From assembly GCF_001613935.1 (NCBI RefSeq), contig NZ_LQCI01000017.1, forward strand, positions 1 to 64,000: a stretch of DNA of 64,000 bases. Reading direction: 5' to 3'. A program made the position numbers and the translations under genes. The notes under the pieces are model-generated. The model had not been told where the DNA came from. It did not search any database and was given only the letters and a program-made list of their open reading frames with translations. The stretch is from Amycolatopsis regifaucium (GTDB taxonomy: Bacteria; Actinomycetota; Actinomycetes; Mycobacteriales; Pseudonocardiaceae). Shown here one piece after another: positions 7,358 to 15,176 of the stretch (the first letter of the stretch is position 1; each line of letters starts with the position of its first letter).

Positions 7358-8691
7358 CCTCGGTCAAGAAACAGCTGCACCTCAACGCGTTCATCATGCC
7401 GAACGGTCATCACGAGGCGGCATGGCGGCATCCGAGCACCGATCCGCGCCGTGCGGCCACGTTGAAGCACTATGTCGACATCGCGCGCACAGCGGAGCGC
7501 GGCAAGCTGGATTCGCTGTTCCTCGCCGACGGCGTCGCCTTGTGGGGCAACGTCCGCTACAACTCGCACACCCTGTTCGAGCCGCTGACGCTGCTTTCCG
7601 CGCTGGCCGGGGCCACCGAGCACATCGGCCTGATCGCGACCGCGTCGACGACCTACAACGAGCCGTACCACCTGGCCCGGAAGTTCGCGTCGCTCGACCA
7701 TCTCAGCGGTGGCCGCGCGGGCTGGAACATCGTGACGTCGGCGGGCGAGGACGAAGCCCGCAACTTCAACCGCGACGCCCGGCCTGCGCATTCCCTGCGC
7801 TATGAACGGGCCACCGAATTCGTCGAAGTGGCCAGGAAACTCTGGGACAGCTGGGACGACGACGCGGCCGTGATCGACAAGGCGAGCGGGGTCTACGCCG
7901 ATACCGACCGCATCCACCCGATCGACCACACCGGGCCGCATTTCCAGGTCCGCGGCCCGCTGAACATCCCGCGTCCGGTGCAGGGACATCCCTTGCTGGT
8001 CCAGGCCGGTTCGTCGGAGACAGGCAAGGAGTACGCGGCCCGCTTCGCCGAGGCGGTGTTCACCGCGCAGCAGACTTTCGCGGAGGGCAAGGCTTTCTAC
8101 GACGACGTGAAGGGCAGGCTCGCGAAATACGGGCGCTCGCCCGACGAGATCAAGATCCTGCCCGGGATCAGCCCGATCCTCGGCCGCACCGAGGCCGAAG
8201 CGAAGGAACGTGAAGCCGAGCTCAACGCCCTCATCACCCCCGAGTACGGCGTGCGGCAGCTGTCGAACATGCTCGACCACGACCTGACGCCGTACCCGCT
8301 CGACGGGCCGCTGCCCGACGTCGGCACGTTCACCGAAGGCGCGCAGAGCCGGTTCGACCTGGTCACCGGCCTGGCCAGGCGTGAGAACCTGACCATCCGC
8401 CAGCTCATCGAACGGCTGGCGGGTGGCCGCGGCCATCGCGTCTTCGCCGGCACCGCCATCCAGGTCGCCGACCAGCTGGAGCATTGGTTCACCGAAGGCG
8501 CCGCCGACGGCTTCAACGTCATGCCGCCCACCCTGCCCGAAGGACTCGTCGACTTCGTCGACCTCGTCGTCCCGGAACTGCGGCGGCGCGGCCTGTTCCG
8601 CACCGAATACACCGCCACGACCCTGCGCGGCCACTACGGCCTCGCCCGGCCCGTCACCCGCACCACCACAGTGAAGGAGCACGCCGCATGA
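7354..8691 (+). CDS. FMN-dependent monooxygenase of the NtaA/SnaA/DszA family
   Basis: 445 residues with a full-length luciferase-like (bacterial LLM) fold. The N-terminus 'QLHLNAFIMPNGHHEAAWRHP' and the motifs 'FLADGVALWG', 'TASTTYNEPYHLARKFASLDHLSGGRAGWNIVTS' and 'ARNFN' are characteristic of the NtaA/SnaA/DszA branch rather than of SsuD. These enzymes use reduced FMN from a partner reductase to cleave C-S or C-N bonds (dibenzothiophene sulfone, nitrilotriacetate). Located between sulfonate importer genes and a TauD-type gene, it probably oxidises a sulfonate or sulfone to release sulfite. No flavin reductase is encoded nearby, so reduced FMN must come from elsewhere. ATGA overlaps at both ends. 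Confidence 0.85.
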   Translation: MTSVKKQLHLNAFIMPNGHHEAAWRHPSTDPRRAATLKHYVDIARTAERGKLDSLFLADGVALWGNVRYNSHTLFEPLTLLSALAGATEHIGLIATASTTYNEPYHLARKFASLDHLSGGRAGWNIVTSAGEDEARNFNRDARPAHSLRYERATEFVEVARKLWDSWDDDAAVIDKASGVYADTDRIHPIDHTGPHFQVRGPLNIPRPVQGHPLLVQAGSSETGKEYAARFAEAVFTAQQTFAEGKAFYDDVKGRLAKYGRSPDEIKILPGISPILGRTEAEAKEREAELNALITPEYGVRQLSNMLDHDLTPYPLDGPLPDVGTFTEGAQSRFDLVTGLARRENLTIRQLIERLAGGRGHRVFAGTAIQVADQLEHWFTEGAADGFNVMPPTLPEGLVDFVDLVVPELRRRGLFRTEYTATTLRGHYGLARPVTRTTTVKEHAA

Positions 8692-9590
8692 CCGCCCTCA
8701 ACACCCAGGTCGAGGTCCGCAAGATCACCGGCCGGATCGGCGCCGAGGTGATCGGTGTCGATCCCGCCGCGGAACTGGACGCGCCGACCGTCGCCTTCCT
8801 CACCGACGCCCTGCACGAGCACAAGGCGCTCGTCTTCCGGGACGTCGACCTCGACGACGCGGGCCAGCAGCGCTTCGCCGCGTACTTCGGGGAGTTGACG
8901 AAGGCGCACCCGACCGTCCCCTCGGTCGAAGGCGAGCCCGCGATCCTGCCGGTCGACAGCGAACGGGGCCGCGCGAACCAGTGGCACACCGACGTCACCT
9001 TCGTGCACAACCCGCCGAAGGCCAGCACACTGCGCAGCCTGGTCGTGCCGCCATACGGTGGCGAGACGCTGATCGCCAACTCGGCCACCGCCTACCGCGA
9101 TCTGCCCGGACCGCTCCGGGCGTTCGCGGACACGCTGCGCGCCGAGCACACCAACGACTACGACTACGCGAAGCCGCCGGAGTCCCTTGACGAGGCGGAG
9201 GAGGAACGCCGTCAGGTCTTCATTTCGCAGAAGTTCCGCTCGGTGCATCCGGTGGTGCGCGTCCACCCGGTTACCGGCGAGCGCGGGCTGTACATCGGCG
9301 GGTTCGCGCAGCGGATCATCGGCCTGTCCAAGGGCGAGTCGCGGGACATCCTCCAGTTGCTGCAGTCGTACGTGACGCGGCCGGAGAACGTCGTCCGGGT
9401 GACCTGGGCGCCGAACCAGCTGGTGCTGTTCGACAACCGCATCACCCAGCACTACGCCGTCGACAACTACGACGACCTGCCCCGTCGCCTGAACCGGGTG
9501 ACCGTGGCGGGTGACGTCCCGGTGGGCATCGACGGGGTGCCGAGCGAATCCCGCGAAGGCGACGCTTCGCACTACTCCCCCGTCGCCTGA
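8688..9590 (+). CDS. TauD/TfdA-family alpha-ketoglutarate-dependent dioxygenase
   Basis: 300 residues. Iron ligands H100 and D102 ('WHTDVTF') and H255 ('RITQHYAVDNYDD'), with the 2-oxoglutarate-binding arginine at R270. Numbering is almost the same as Escherichia coli TauD (H99, D101, H255, R270). The family hydroxylates the carbon next to a sulfonate or related acid group, releasing sulfite. It is the last gene of the coupled sulfonate operon. TauD-like enzymes also act on alkyl sulfates and herbicides, so the substrate is only inferred from context. Confidence 0.9.
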   Translation: MTALNTQVEVRKITGRIGAEVIGVDPAAELDAPTVAFLTDALHEHKALVFRDVDLDDAGQQRFAAYFGELTKAHPTVPSVEGEPAILPVDSERGRANQWHTDVTFVHNPPKASTLRSLVVPPYGGETLIANSATAYRDLPGPLRAFADTLRAEHTNDYDYAKPPESLDEAEEERRQVFISQKFRSVHPVVRVHPVTGERGLYIGGFAQRIIGLSKGESRDILQLLQSYVTRPENVVRVTWAPNQLVLFDNRITQHYAVDNYDDLPRRLNRVTVAGDVPVGIDGVPSESREGDASHYSPVA

Positions 9591-9603
9591 CGCCCCGCGT
9601 TTA

Positions 9604-9638
9604 GTCCTCTGGATGCGGTAGGTACGCGTTCAGAGGAC
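9604..9638. repeat. Interspersed palindrome family II, copy 1
   Basis: GTCCTCTG (9604-9611) and CAGAGGAC (9631-9638) form an eight-base stem. The surrounding bases (CGCGTTTA before, CAAATGCGG after) resemble the second copy at 27838-27886. Here the element lies between two tandem plus-strand genes, directly upstream of the sigma-factor GTG, so it may end the sulfonate operon transcript. Confidence 0.6.
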
Positions 9639-9660
9639 CAAATGCGGTAAGACTGGCGTC

Positions 9661-10887
9661 GTGAATGTGGAACGCCAGGTGGAAGCGCTGCTCAGGGAGC
9701 TGGCGCCGCAGGTCATCGGTCTGCTGGCACGGCGGCACGGGCAGTTCGACGCCTGCGAGGACGCCGTCCAGGAGGCCCTGCTTTCGGCCGCGCAGCAGTG
9801 GCCGGAGCAGGGCATCCCGGACAGCCCGAAGTCCTGGCTCGCGACAGTGGCTTCACGGCGGCTGGTGGACGAGTGGCGCAGCGAGAGCGCGCGGCGGCGG
9901 CGCGAGGAGAACTCCGCGCTGATGGACCTGTCCGGCCCGGGCGAAGCGTCCACTGTGTCCGAATCGGACGACACCCTCACCGTGCTCTTCCTGTGCTGCC
10001 ACCCTTCCTTGTCCGCGCCGTCGCAACTCGCGCTCACGCTGCGCGCGGTCGGCGGCCTGACCACCGGCGAGATCGCGAGCGCGTTCCTGGTCGGAGAATC
10101 GACGCTGGCTCAGCGCGTCAGCCGCGCGAAACAGACCATCAAGAAGGCGGGCGCGGAGTTCGTCCTGCCGCCGCCCGCCGAACTCGCCGAACGTCTCCGC
10201 GTCGTCCTCCACGTGCTGTATCTGATGTTCAACGAGGGCTACACGACCAGCGGCGGCCCCGAGCTGCACCGCGCCGACCTGACCGCCGAGGCCGTGCGGC
10301 TGACCCGCCTGCTGCACCGGCTGATGCCCGACGAGGACGAGGTCACCGGCCTGCTCGCGCTCATGCTGCTGACCGACGCCCGCCGCGCCGCCCGTGCCGG
10401 TGACGACGGCTCGCTCATCCCCCTCGCCGATCAGGACCGCTCACGGTGGGACGCCGGGATGATCGCCGAAGGGGTCTCGCTGGTGAGCGGGGCGCTCGAA
10501 GCCGGGCCTGTCGGGCCCTATCAGGTGCAGGCCGCGATCGCCGCCGTCCATGACGAAGCGGCCACCGCGGCCGACACCGACTGGTCTCAGATCCTCGCGC
10601 TCTACGACGTCCTCGAGAAGGTCTCGCCGGGACCGGTCGTCACGCTCAACCGCGCCGTCGCGGTCGCCGAGGTCCACGGCCCGGAAGCGGGTCTCGAACT
10701 GCTCGCCACCCTCGACGGCGACGCCCGGATGGACCAGACCCACCGGGTCGATTCGGTCCGCGGGCATCTGCTGGAACTGGCCGGTGACACCGGCGCCGCG
10801 CGTGAGGCCTATCTGCGGGCCGCCGGGAAGACCGCGAGCGAACCGGAGAAGCGGTATCTGAGGCTTCGGGCGCAGCGGCTCGGCTGA
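9661..10887 (+). CDS. ECF RNA polymerase sigma factor of the ECF42-like (DUF6596) type
   Basis: 408 residues, GTG start. Sigma region 2 (about 10-75, 'CEDAVQEALLSAAQQWPEQGIPDSPKSWLATVASRRLVDEWR') and region 4 (about 115-165, 'LTLRAVGGLTTGEIASAFLVGESTLAQRVSRAKQTI') are followed by a long alpha-helical extension with the DUF6596 hallmark 'LYLMFNEGYT' and TPR-like helices to the end. This architecture marks the ECF42/SigJ-like class, whose activity is thought to be controlled by the C-terminal extension instead of an anti-sigma factor. Such genes are usually next to a DGPF/YCII-domain gene; none is present here, so the partner is missing or distant. Confidence 0.9.
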   Translation: MNVERQVEALLRELAPQVIGLLARRHGQFDACEDAVQEALLSAAQQWPEQGIPDSPKSWLATVASRRLVDEWRSESARRRREENSALMDLSGPGEASTVSESDDTLTVLFLCCHPSLSAPSQLALTLRAVGGLTTGEIASAFLVGESTLAQRVSRAKQTIKKAGAEFVLPPPAELAERLRVVLHVLYLMFNEGYTTSGGPELHRADLTAEAVRLTRLLHRLMPDEDEVTGLLALMLLTDARRAARAGDDGSLIPLADQDRSRWDAGMIAEGVSLVSGALEAGPVGPYQVQAAIAAVHDEAATAADTDWSQILALYDVLEKVSPGPVVTLNRAVAVAEVHGPEAGLELLATLDGDARMDQTHRVDSVRGHLLELAGDTGAAREAYLRAAGKTASEPEKRYLRLRAQRLG

Positions 10888-10890
10888 GCT

Positions 10891-11517
10891 TCACACGCGC
10901 AGGTGCGGCAGCAGGCGGCCCATCACCGCGGTGTAGTCGGACCGGGCTTCGATGGCGCGGGGCACGTCGTCGAACGTCGTCACCGAGTCCGGGCACACCC
11001 GGACCCCGGGCAGGACGAAGGTGTCGAGCAGGCGTTTGCTTTCGGCGTCGTAGGCCTTGTAGGTGTATTGGACACCGGTGACGGCGACGGAGAGGGGCGG
11101 CCTCCCCTGCCGTTCGTACCCGTCACAGGTGCCGATGGGCTTGTCCGTCGGCTTCGGGTACTCACACACCACCACCTGGACCCACCCCTCCTGGGAAGTC
11201 CCCATCGGCAGATGCTGGGCGGCGGTGCCGGTGAAGTCATGCATGCCCTTGTCGTCGATCACGAAGTAGGCCAGCCGATGCGGACCGGAAGGGGTGCGCG
11301 GTCCCGTCTTCCCGTCGAGACCGGACGGGGAGCGTACGCGATCCGATTCCGCGGTCTCCGGGCAGAAGGCCACGGGTGGTGCCGCCGTCGTCGTCGCCGG
11401 AGGCGGCGGGCTGGGTGCCGCCTCCGGAAGCGGTTTCTCCCGGGAGGTCACCACGACGGCGGCGACCACCCCCGCGGCCACGACGGCCAAGAGCGTGATC
11501 ATGACCCGCCGCCGCAT
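10891..11517 (-). CDS. Secreted or membrane-anchored hypothetical protein
   Basis: 208 residues from the ATG at 11517 (preceded by AGAGGG); the longer frame would overlap the next gene. One N-terminal membrane anchor ('VMITLLAVVAAGVVAAVVV', about 5-23), then a Pro/Thr-rich spacer (30-52), then an extracytoplasmic domain with four cysteines ('AFCPETAE', 'VVVCEYP', 'IGTCDGY', 'VRVCPDS') that could form two disulfides. No known family is recognised. It is the last gene of a minus-strand cluster behind the SnoaL-like and LLM genes, whose functional link is unclear. Confidence 0.7.
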   Translation of the reverse strand: MRRRVMITLLAVVAAGVVAAVVVTSREKPLPEAAPSPPPPATTTAAPPVAFCPETAESDRVRSPSGLDGKTGPRTPSGPHRLAYFVIDDKGMHDFTGTAAQHLPMGTSQEGWVQVVVCEYPKPTDKPIGTCDGYERQGRPPLSVAVTGVQYTYKAYDAESKRLLDTFVLPGVRVCPDSVTTFDDVPRAIEARSDYTAVMGRLLPHLRV

Positions 11518-11519
11518 GC

Positions 11520-11963
11520 TCAGCCCTCTTGGCGAGCCGTGGCCATCGCGCGTTCGGTCTCCCAAAACGCCCGCATCGACACGATCAGCCCGTCCTCGCG
11601 GACCCGGTAGACGAACACGCCGTCGGTGTCGACGCGATAGCCACCGGGCAGGTACGTGGTGATCGTGCCGACGTTCGCGACCTCGTCACCGGCCGCGTGG
11701 GAGTCGCGGATGGTGAACTGGAAGCGTTCGACGTTCGCGATCGTCTTGTCCCAGAAGGCACTGATGCCGTCGTGCCCGTGGTGTCCTTTGCCTTCTTCGT
11801 CGAACATGGAGGGGCCGATCGGGTCCTCGACGACGGCATCCCCGGCGAAGAGTTCCAGCCACGCGGCCTTGTCCCCGGCGGTGACGGCGGTCATCGAACG
11901 AAACGCGGCCCGGCGTGCGGGCGGCTGCGCGGCGGCCGGATCCCAGCAGACGTCGACACCCAT
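11520..11963 (-). CDS. NTF2/SnoaL-like fold protein
   Basis: 147 residues. Features of the cone-shaped NTF2 fold: 'FRSMTAVTAGDKAAWLELFAGDAVVEDPIGPS', 'GHDGISAFWDKTI', 'GDEVANVGTITTYLPGGYRVDTDGVFVYRVREDGLIVSMRAFWE'. The family contains ketosteroid isomerases, polyketide cyclases and catalytically dead binding proteins. The acidic pair near 'EDPIGP' and the pairing with an LLM oxidoreductase behind a KstR-type operator suggest steroid or acyl-CoA catabolism (inference). It is transcribed with the LLM gene, three bases downstream of its stop. Confidence 0.8.
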   Translation of the reverse strand: MGVDVCWDPAAAQPPARRAAFRSMTAVTAGDKAAWLELFAGDAVVEDPIGPSMFDEEGKGHHGHDGISAFWDKTIANVERFQFTIRDSHAAGDEVANVGTITTYLPGGYRVDTDGVFVYRVREDGLIVSMRAFWETERAMATARQEG

Positions 11964-11966
11964 GGC

Positions 11967-12842
11967 TCAGTCTCCGATCTTGACGATGATCTCGTCACCG
12001 AACTTCTTGATGGAGTCCAGCTTCGGGCCGACTTCGGCGTCGAACCCGAGGCCGTCGAACACCCACGGCATGGTGATGATGTCGGTGACGCCGATGTCGC
12101 CCTGCTCGCGGTAACCGTCGAGGCCGAACTTGTCGATGCAGACGGCCTGGTACTCGAACGGGTCTTCAGCGCGGTCTTGTTCGGCCAGCAGCGCACGCAA
12201 CCGGGCGATGGTGTCGCGGAGGTCGTCGAACTTCATCATCGCCGACGACCAGCCGTCGCCGACGCGCGCGGCCCGGCGCAACGCGACCTCGGTGTGCCCG
12301 CCGATGTAGAACGGCACCCGCGACGGCGGCGTCGGGCTCATCCGGAGCTTGTCGAAGTCGAAGAACTCGCCGTGGAACTCGACCATCCCGCCGTCGAGGA
12401 TCAGGCGCAGCACGTCGATGGCCTCGTCCACGCGCTTGCCGCGCTTCTCATACGGCGCGCCGCACCAGCGGAACTCCTCCGGCGACCAGCCGACGCCGAG
12501 CCCGAGGCCGAAGCGGCCTCCGGTCAGCGCCGCGACCGTGTTGACCTGGCGCGCCAGCAGCACCGGATTGCGGGAGCCGAGTTTGAGCACGGAGGTGTAG
12601 AAAGTGAGCCGTTCGGTGACCGCGCCCATCGACGCCGCCGCCACCAGTGGATCGGCCCAGGGCGTCTCTTCGGTCCAGAACCGGCTGCCGTCGGGGGTAT
12701 ACGGATAGTCGGCGGAAACGGTTTCGGAATAGAACAGGGAATCCGGGAGCGCGATCGAGGAGAATCCGGCCTCTTCGGCCGCGCGGGCGAGCTCGCCCAG
12801 CTGATCGAGCGGATTCATCGCGATCGACAGGGTGAACTTCAT
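11967..12842 (-). CDS. F420-type LLM-class oxidoreductase
   Basis: 291 residues. Luciferase-like TIM barrel of the F420-dependent subgroup: 'MKFTLSIAMNPLDQLGELARAAEEAGFSSIALPDS', 'VAAASMGAVTERLTFYTSVLKLGSRNPVLLARQVNTVAALTGGRFGLGLGVGW' and 'PFYIGGHTEVALRRAARVGDGW' occur in order. The cofactor is probably coenzyme F420, as in related actinobacterial enzymes; the substrate is unknown. A KstR-type palindrome lies 11 bases upstream of its ATG, suggesting regulation with sterol degradation genes. First gene of a three-gene minus-strand operon. Confidence 0.85.
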   Translation of the reverse strand: MKFTLSIAMNPLDQLGELARAAEEAGFSSIALPDSLFYSETVSADYPYTPDGSRFWTEETPWADPLVAAASMGAVTERLTFYTSVLKLGSRNPVLLARQVNTVAALTGGRFGLGLGVGWSPEEFRWCGAPYEKRGKRVDEAIDVLRLILDGGMVEFHGEFFDFDKLRMSPTPPSRVPFYIGGHTEVALRRAARVGDGWSSAMMKFDDLRDTIARLRALLAEQDRAEDPFEYQAVCIDKFGLDGYREQGDIGVTDIITMPWVFDGLGFDAEVGPKLDSIKKFGDEIIVKIGD

Positions 12843-12852
12843 GGGGTCGAAC

Positions 12853-12866
12853 TATAACGTGTTCTA
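12853..12866 (-). promoter_or_regulatory. KstR-type operator
   Basis: TATAACGTGTTCTA fits the published KstR consensus TnnAACnnGTTnnA at every fixed position. It is placed just upstream of the LLM oxidoreductase start, where a bound repressor would block the promoter. KstR is a TetR-family repressor of cholesterol catabolism in actinobacteria; no kstR gene is in the window. Confidence 0.6.
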
Positions 12867-12872
12867 GTTTCG

Positions 12873-12909
12873 CCCGCCAGTGTTCGCGGTGACCGGGAGC
12901 ACTGGCGGG
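12873..12909. other. Inverted repeat between divergent genes
   Basis: CCCGCCAGTG (12873-12882) and CACTGGCGGG (12900-12909) form a perfect ten-base stem with a 17-base loop. It sits in the 129-base divergent region between the LLM operon and the Gly/Asp-rich protein gene, so it cannot be an ordinary terminator for either. It may be an operator or a leader structure for the plus-strand gene. Confidence 0.45.
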
Positions 12910-12971
12910 AACCCCCGGTACACCGGCCGCGTTGTCCGGGCAAAGGGCCGAACGATTCCTGGAGTGAACCC

Positions 12972-13757
12972 ATGGGCACCGCGATCTTCCTGATCGTGCT
13001 CCTCGCCGTCGTGGTCGGCGGCGGTATCTACTTCGCGAAATCCCAGGCGGCGGCCAAAAAGCGCCAGCTGGACGACGCGAAGGCGGACGCACGGCGCCTC
13101 GTCGAGCGACTCGGCGGTCAGGTCATGAACATCACCGGCACGGACACCGCCTCCCAGCAGGCGATGGCGGACGCGTCCGAACGCTTCACCGCGGCGGGTT
13201 CCCAGATGGAACAGGCACAGACCGTCGAGCAGGCCCGGCTGGTGCGTGAAACCGCCATCGAGGGCCTCTACTACGTCCGCGCGGCCAGGATCGCGATGGG
13301 CATGGACCCCGGTCCGGAACTGCCCGGCAGCGAAGAGCGCGACCGCGCCGGCAAGGTCACCGAGTACCGCTCGGTCGACGTCGAGGGCGAGCACTACGAG
13401 GCCTCGCCGGATCCGAGCCAGCGGACGCCGCACTACTACCCCGGTGGCCGCGTGGCGGGCCGTCCGGTGCCGCAGGGCTGGTACAGCGAGCCATGGTGGA
13501 AGCCCGCGCTCGTCGCCGGTGCCTGGGGTCTCGGATCGATGCTGCTGTTCAGCGCGATGTTCTCCGGGATGGCCGGGGTCGCGAGCGCGTCGGCCTGGGA
13601 GTCCGGCTACGACGCGGGCCAGGAGGACGCGGCCGCGGACGCGGGTGGCGACGCCGGTGGCGACCTGGGCGGGGACGCCGGTGGGTTCGACGGCGGCGGC
13701 TTCGATGGCGGCGGTTTTGACGGTGGCGGCTTCGACGGTGGCGGGTTCGACTTCTAG
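12972..13757 (+). CDS. Membrane protein with Gly/Asp repeat tail
   Basis: 261 residues. The N-terminal anchor (about 4-20) is followed by a charged helical region (25-110, 'AAKKRQLDDAKADARRLVERL') with coiled-coil character, a Tyr/Pro-rich linker ('PHYYPGGRVAGRPVPQGWYSEPWW'), and a second hydrophobic segment (about 175-205). The low-complexity tail has repeated GGD units then four 'FDGGG' units ending 'FDF'. Similar actinobacterial proteins are annotated only as hypothetical; a surface or stress role is possible but unproven. The tail repeats are nearly identical at the DNA level, so copy number may vary between strains. Confidence 0.75.
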   Translation: MGTAIFLIVLLAVVVGGGIYFAKSQAAAKKRQLDDAKADARRLVERLGGQVMNITGTDTASQQAMADASERFTAAGSQMEQAQTVEQARLVRETAIEGLYYVRAARIAMGMDPGPELPGSEERDRAGKVTEYRSVDVEGEHYEASPDPSQRTPHYYPGGRVAGRPVPQGWYSEPWWKPALVAGAWGLGSMLLFSAMFSGMAGVASASAWESGYDAGQEDAAADAGGDAGGDLGGDAGGFDGGGFDGGGFDGGGFDGGGFDF

Positions 13758-13781
13758 CCCGCTTAGGCTCCCGAGCATGAG

Positions 13782-13828
13782 ATGAAGGGGCCTTTCATCG
13801 CAAATTTCGCGATGAAAGGCCCCTTCAT
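13782..13828. repeat. Interspersed palindrome family I, copy 1
   Basis: Perfect 20-base arms (left starts ATGAAGGGGCC, right ends GGCCCCTTCAT) around a 7-base AAATTTC loop. It lies between convergent stops at 13757 and 13847. The same element occurs at 20079-20131 and, diverged, at 25584-25630, always at convergent junctions, so it probably serves as a two-way terminator. Confidence 0.85.
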
Positions 13829-13846
13829 TGCAGTTGGGGAAGCGCG

Positions 13847-14656
13847 TCAAGCGGGCTGGCAGGTCGGGCACCAGAAGAGGTTCCGCGCGGCCAGGTCGCT
13901 GCGCAGCACCGCCGTCCCGCAGACCAGGCACGGCAGCCCTTCGCGGCGGTAGACGTAGACCTCGCCCCCGTGCCGGTCCTGCCGCGGCGCGCGGCCGGTG
14001 ACCTCGGGCAGATGTTCCGGCGCGACCGTGTCGATCCGTCCCACCCGGACACCGTGCCGCATGAGCGTCACGAGATCCGCCCACAGGTCTTCCCACAGCC
14101 CGCGATCGAGCGCGCGGCCGGGCAGGAGCGGGGCGACACCGTGCCGGAACAGCACTTCGGCGCGGTACACGTTGCCGACCCCGGCCAGCACCGACTGATC
14201 CATCAGCAACGCCGCGATCGAGGTCTTGGACCGCGAGATCCGCTCCCACGCCATGTCCGGCTTCGCGTCACGGCGCAGCGGATCCGGTCCCAGCCGGGCC
14301 TTGATCGCGTCGACCTGGGGCGTGTCGAGCAGTTCGCACCGGGTCGGCCCGCGCAGGTCGGCGGAATGGGTCGGGCCGATCAGCCGCATCCGCACCTGTC
14401 CCACCGGCTCCGAGACCGGCAAGGGGTCGTCGGAGAACGAGCCGTAGAGGCCGAGGTGGACGTGCACCGTCCCGTGTGGACCGTAGTCGTGGAACAGGTG
14501 TTTCCCGTACGCCTCGGCCTTCACCAGCACCCGGCCGTCCAAACGGGACGCTTCGGCGGCGAACCGCCCCTGCGGGCTGCTCACTTCGACCGGATGACCG
14601 GCGAAACGGCGTTTGTGCAGGCGTGCCAGCCGATGGAGCGTGTGCCCCTCGGGCAT
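13847..14656 (-). CDS. nei: Fpg/Nei-family DNA glycosylase/AP lyase (Nei type)
   Basis: 269 residues. It begins MPEGHT, where the processed N-terminal Pro is the catalytic nucleophile and Glu3 the acid, typical of Nei rather than MutM. The H2TH helix region ('KTSIAALLMDQSVLAGVGNVYRAEVLFRHGV') is intact, and a C-terminal zinc finger with CxxC pairs ('CLVCG' and 'CPTC') closes the protein. It removes oxidised pyrimidines in base-excision repair. A single base separates it from the rpiB stop, so the two are co-transcribed. It matches the Rv2464c position in the mycobacterial gene order. Confidence 0.92.
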   Translation of the reverse strand: MPEGHTLHRLARLHKRRFAGHPVEVSSPQGRFAAEASRLDGRVLVKAEAYGKHLFHDYGPHGTVHVHLGLYGSFSDDPLPVSEPVGQVRMRLIGPTHSADLRGPTRCELLDTPQVDAIKARLGPDPLRRDAKPDMAWERISRSKTSIAALLMDQSVLAGVGNVYRAEVLFRHGVAPLLPGRALDRGLWEDLWADLVTLMRHGVRVGRIDTVAPEHLPEVTGRAPRQDRHGGEVYVYRREGLPCLVCGTAVLRSDLAARNLFWCPTCQPA

Positions 14657-14657
14657 G

Positions 14658-15131
14658 TCAGTGCTCGGGCAGCGGCGGCGGCCAGCCGGTGTTCTCGTAG
14701 TCGACGATCTGCTGGACCCGGCGGCCGTGCCGCTCGTCCGGGCTCGGCGGGGTCGCGAGGAAGGCGTCGACGATTTCGGTCGCTTCTTCGGCGGTGTGCA
14801 TCCGCGCGCCGACGCCGATCAGCTGGGCGTGGTTGTGCTCGCGGGTGAGCTTCGCGGTCTCGACGCTCCACGCGAGGCCGGCGCGAGCGCCCTTCACCTT
14901 GTTGGCCGCGATCTGCTCGCCGTTGCCGGAACCGCCGACGACGATGCCGAGGCTGCCCTCGTCCGCGACGACCCGGCGGGCCGCCTCGATGCAGAAGGCC
15001 GGGTAGTCGTCCGCCGCGTCGTAGACGAAGGGACCGACGTCCTCGACGTCGTGACCCTGCTCCTTGAGATGGGCCACGAGGTGGTTCTTCAGTTCGAAAC
15101 CGGCATGGTCAGAGCCAAGGTAAACACGCAC
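14658..15131 (-). CDS. rpiB: Ribose-5-phosphate isomerase B
   Basis: 157 residues from the GTG at 15131, giving the usual 'RVYLGSDHAGFELKNHL' start; an ATG 12 codons upstream is possible but adds non-conserved residues. Interconverts ribose 5-phosphate and ribulose 5-phosphate in the pentose-phosphate pathway. The phosphate/anomer site 'SDHAGFELK' and the catalytic loop 'GIVVGGSGNGEQIAANKVKGARAGLAW' are present, with Ser/Glu in the loop as in the mycobacterial enzyme, where Glu rather than Cys is the base. Followed one base later by the nei gene. Divergent from comB with a 45-base intergenic region. Confidence 0.95.
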   Translation of the reverse strand: MRVYLGSDHAGFELKNHLVAHLKEQGHDVEDVGPFVYDAADDYPAFCIEAARRVVADEGSLGIVVGGSGNGEQIAANKVKGARAGLAWSVETAKLTREHNHAQLIGVGARMHTAEEATEIVDAFLATPPSPDERHGRRVQQIVDYENTGWPPPLPEH

Positions 15132-15176
15132 GGTGCGGAGTCTGCCATCACGTTCCGGCGCGGGCATGCTGTGGGG

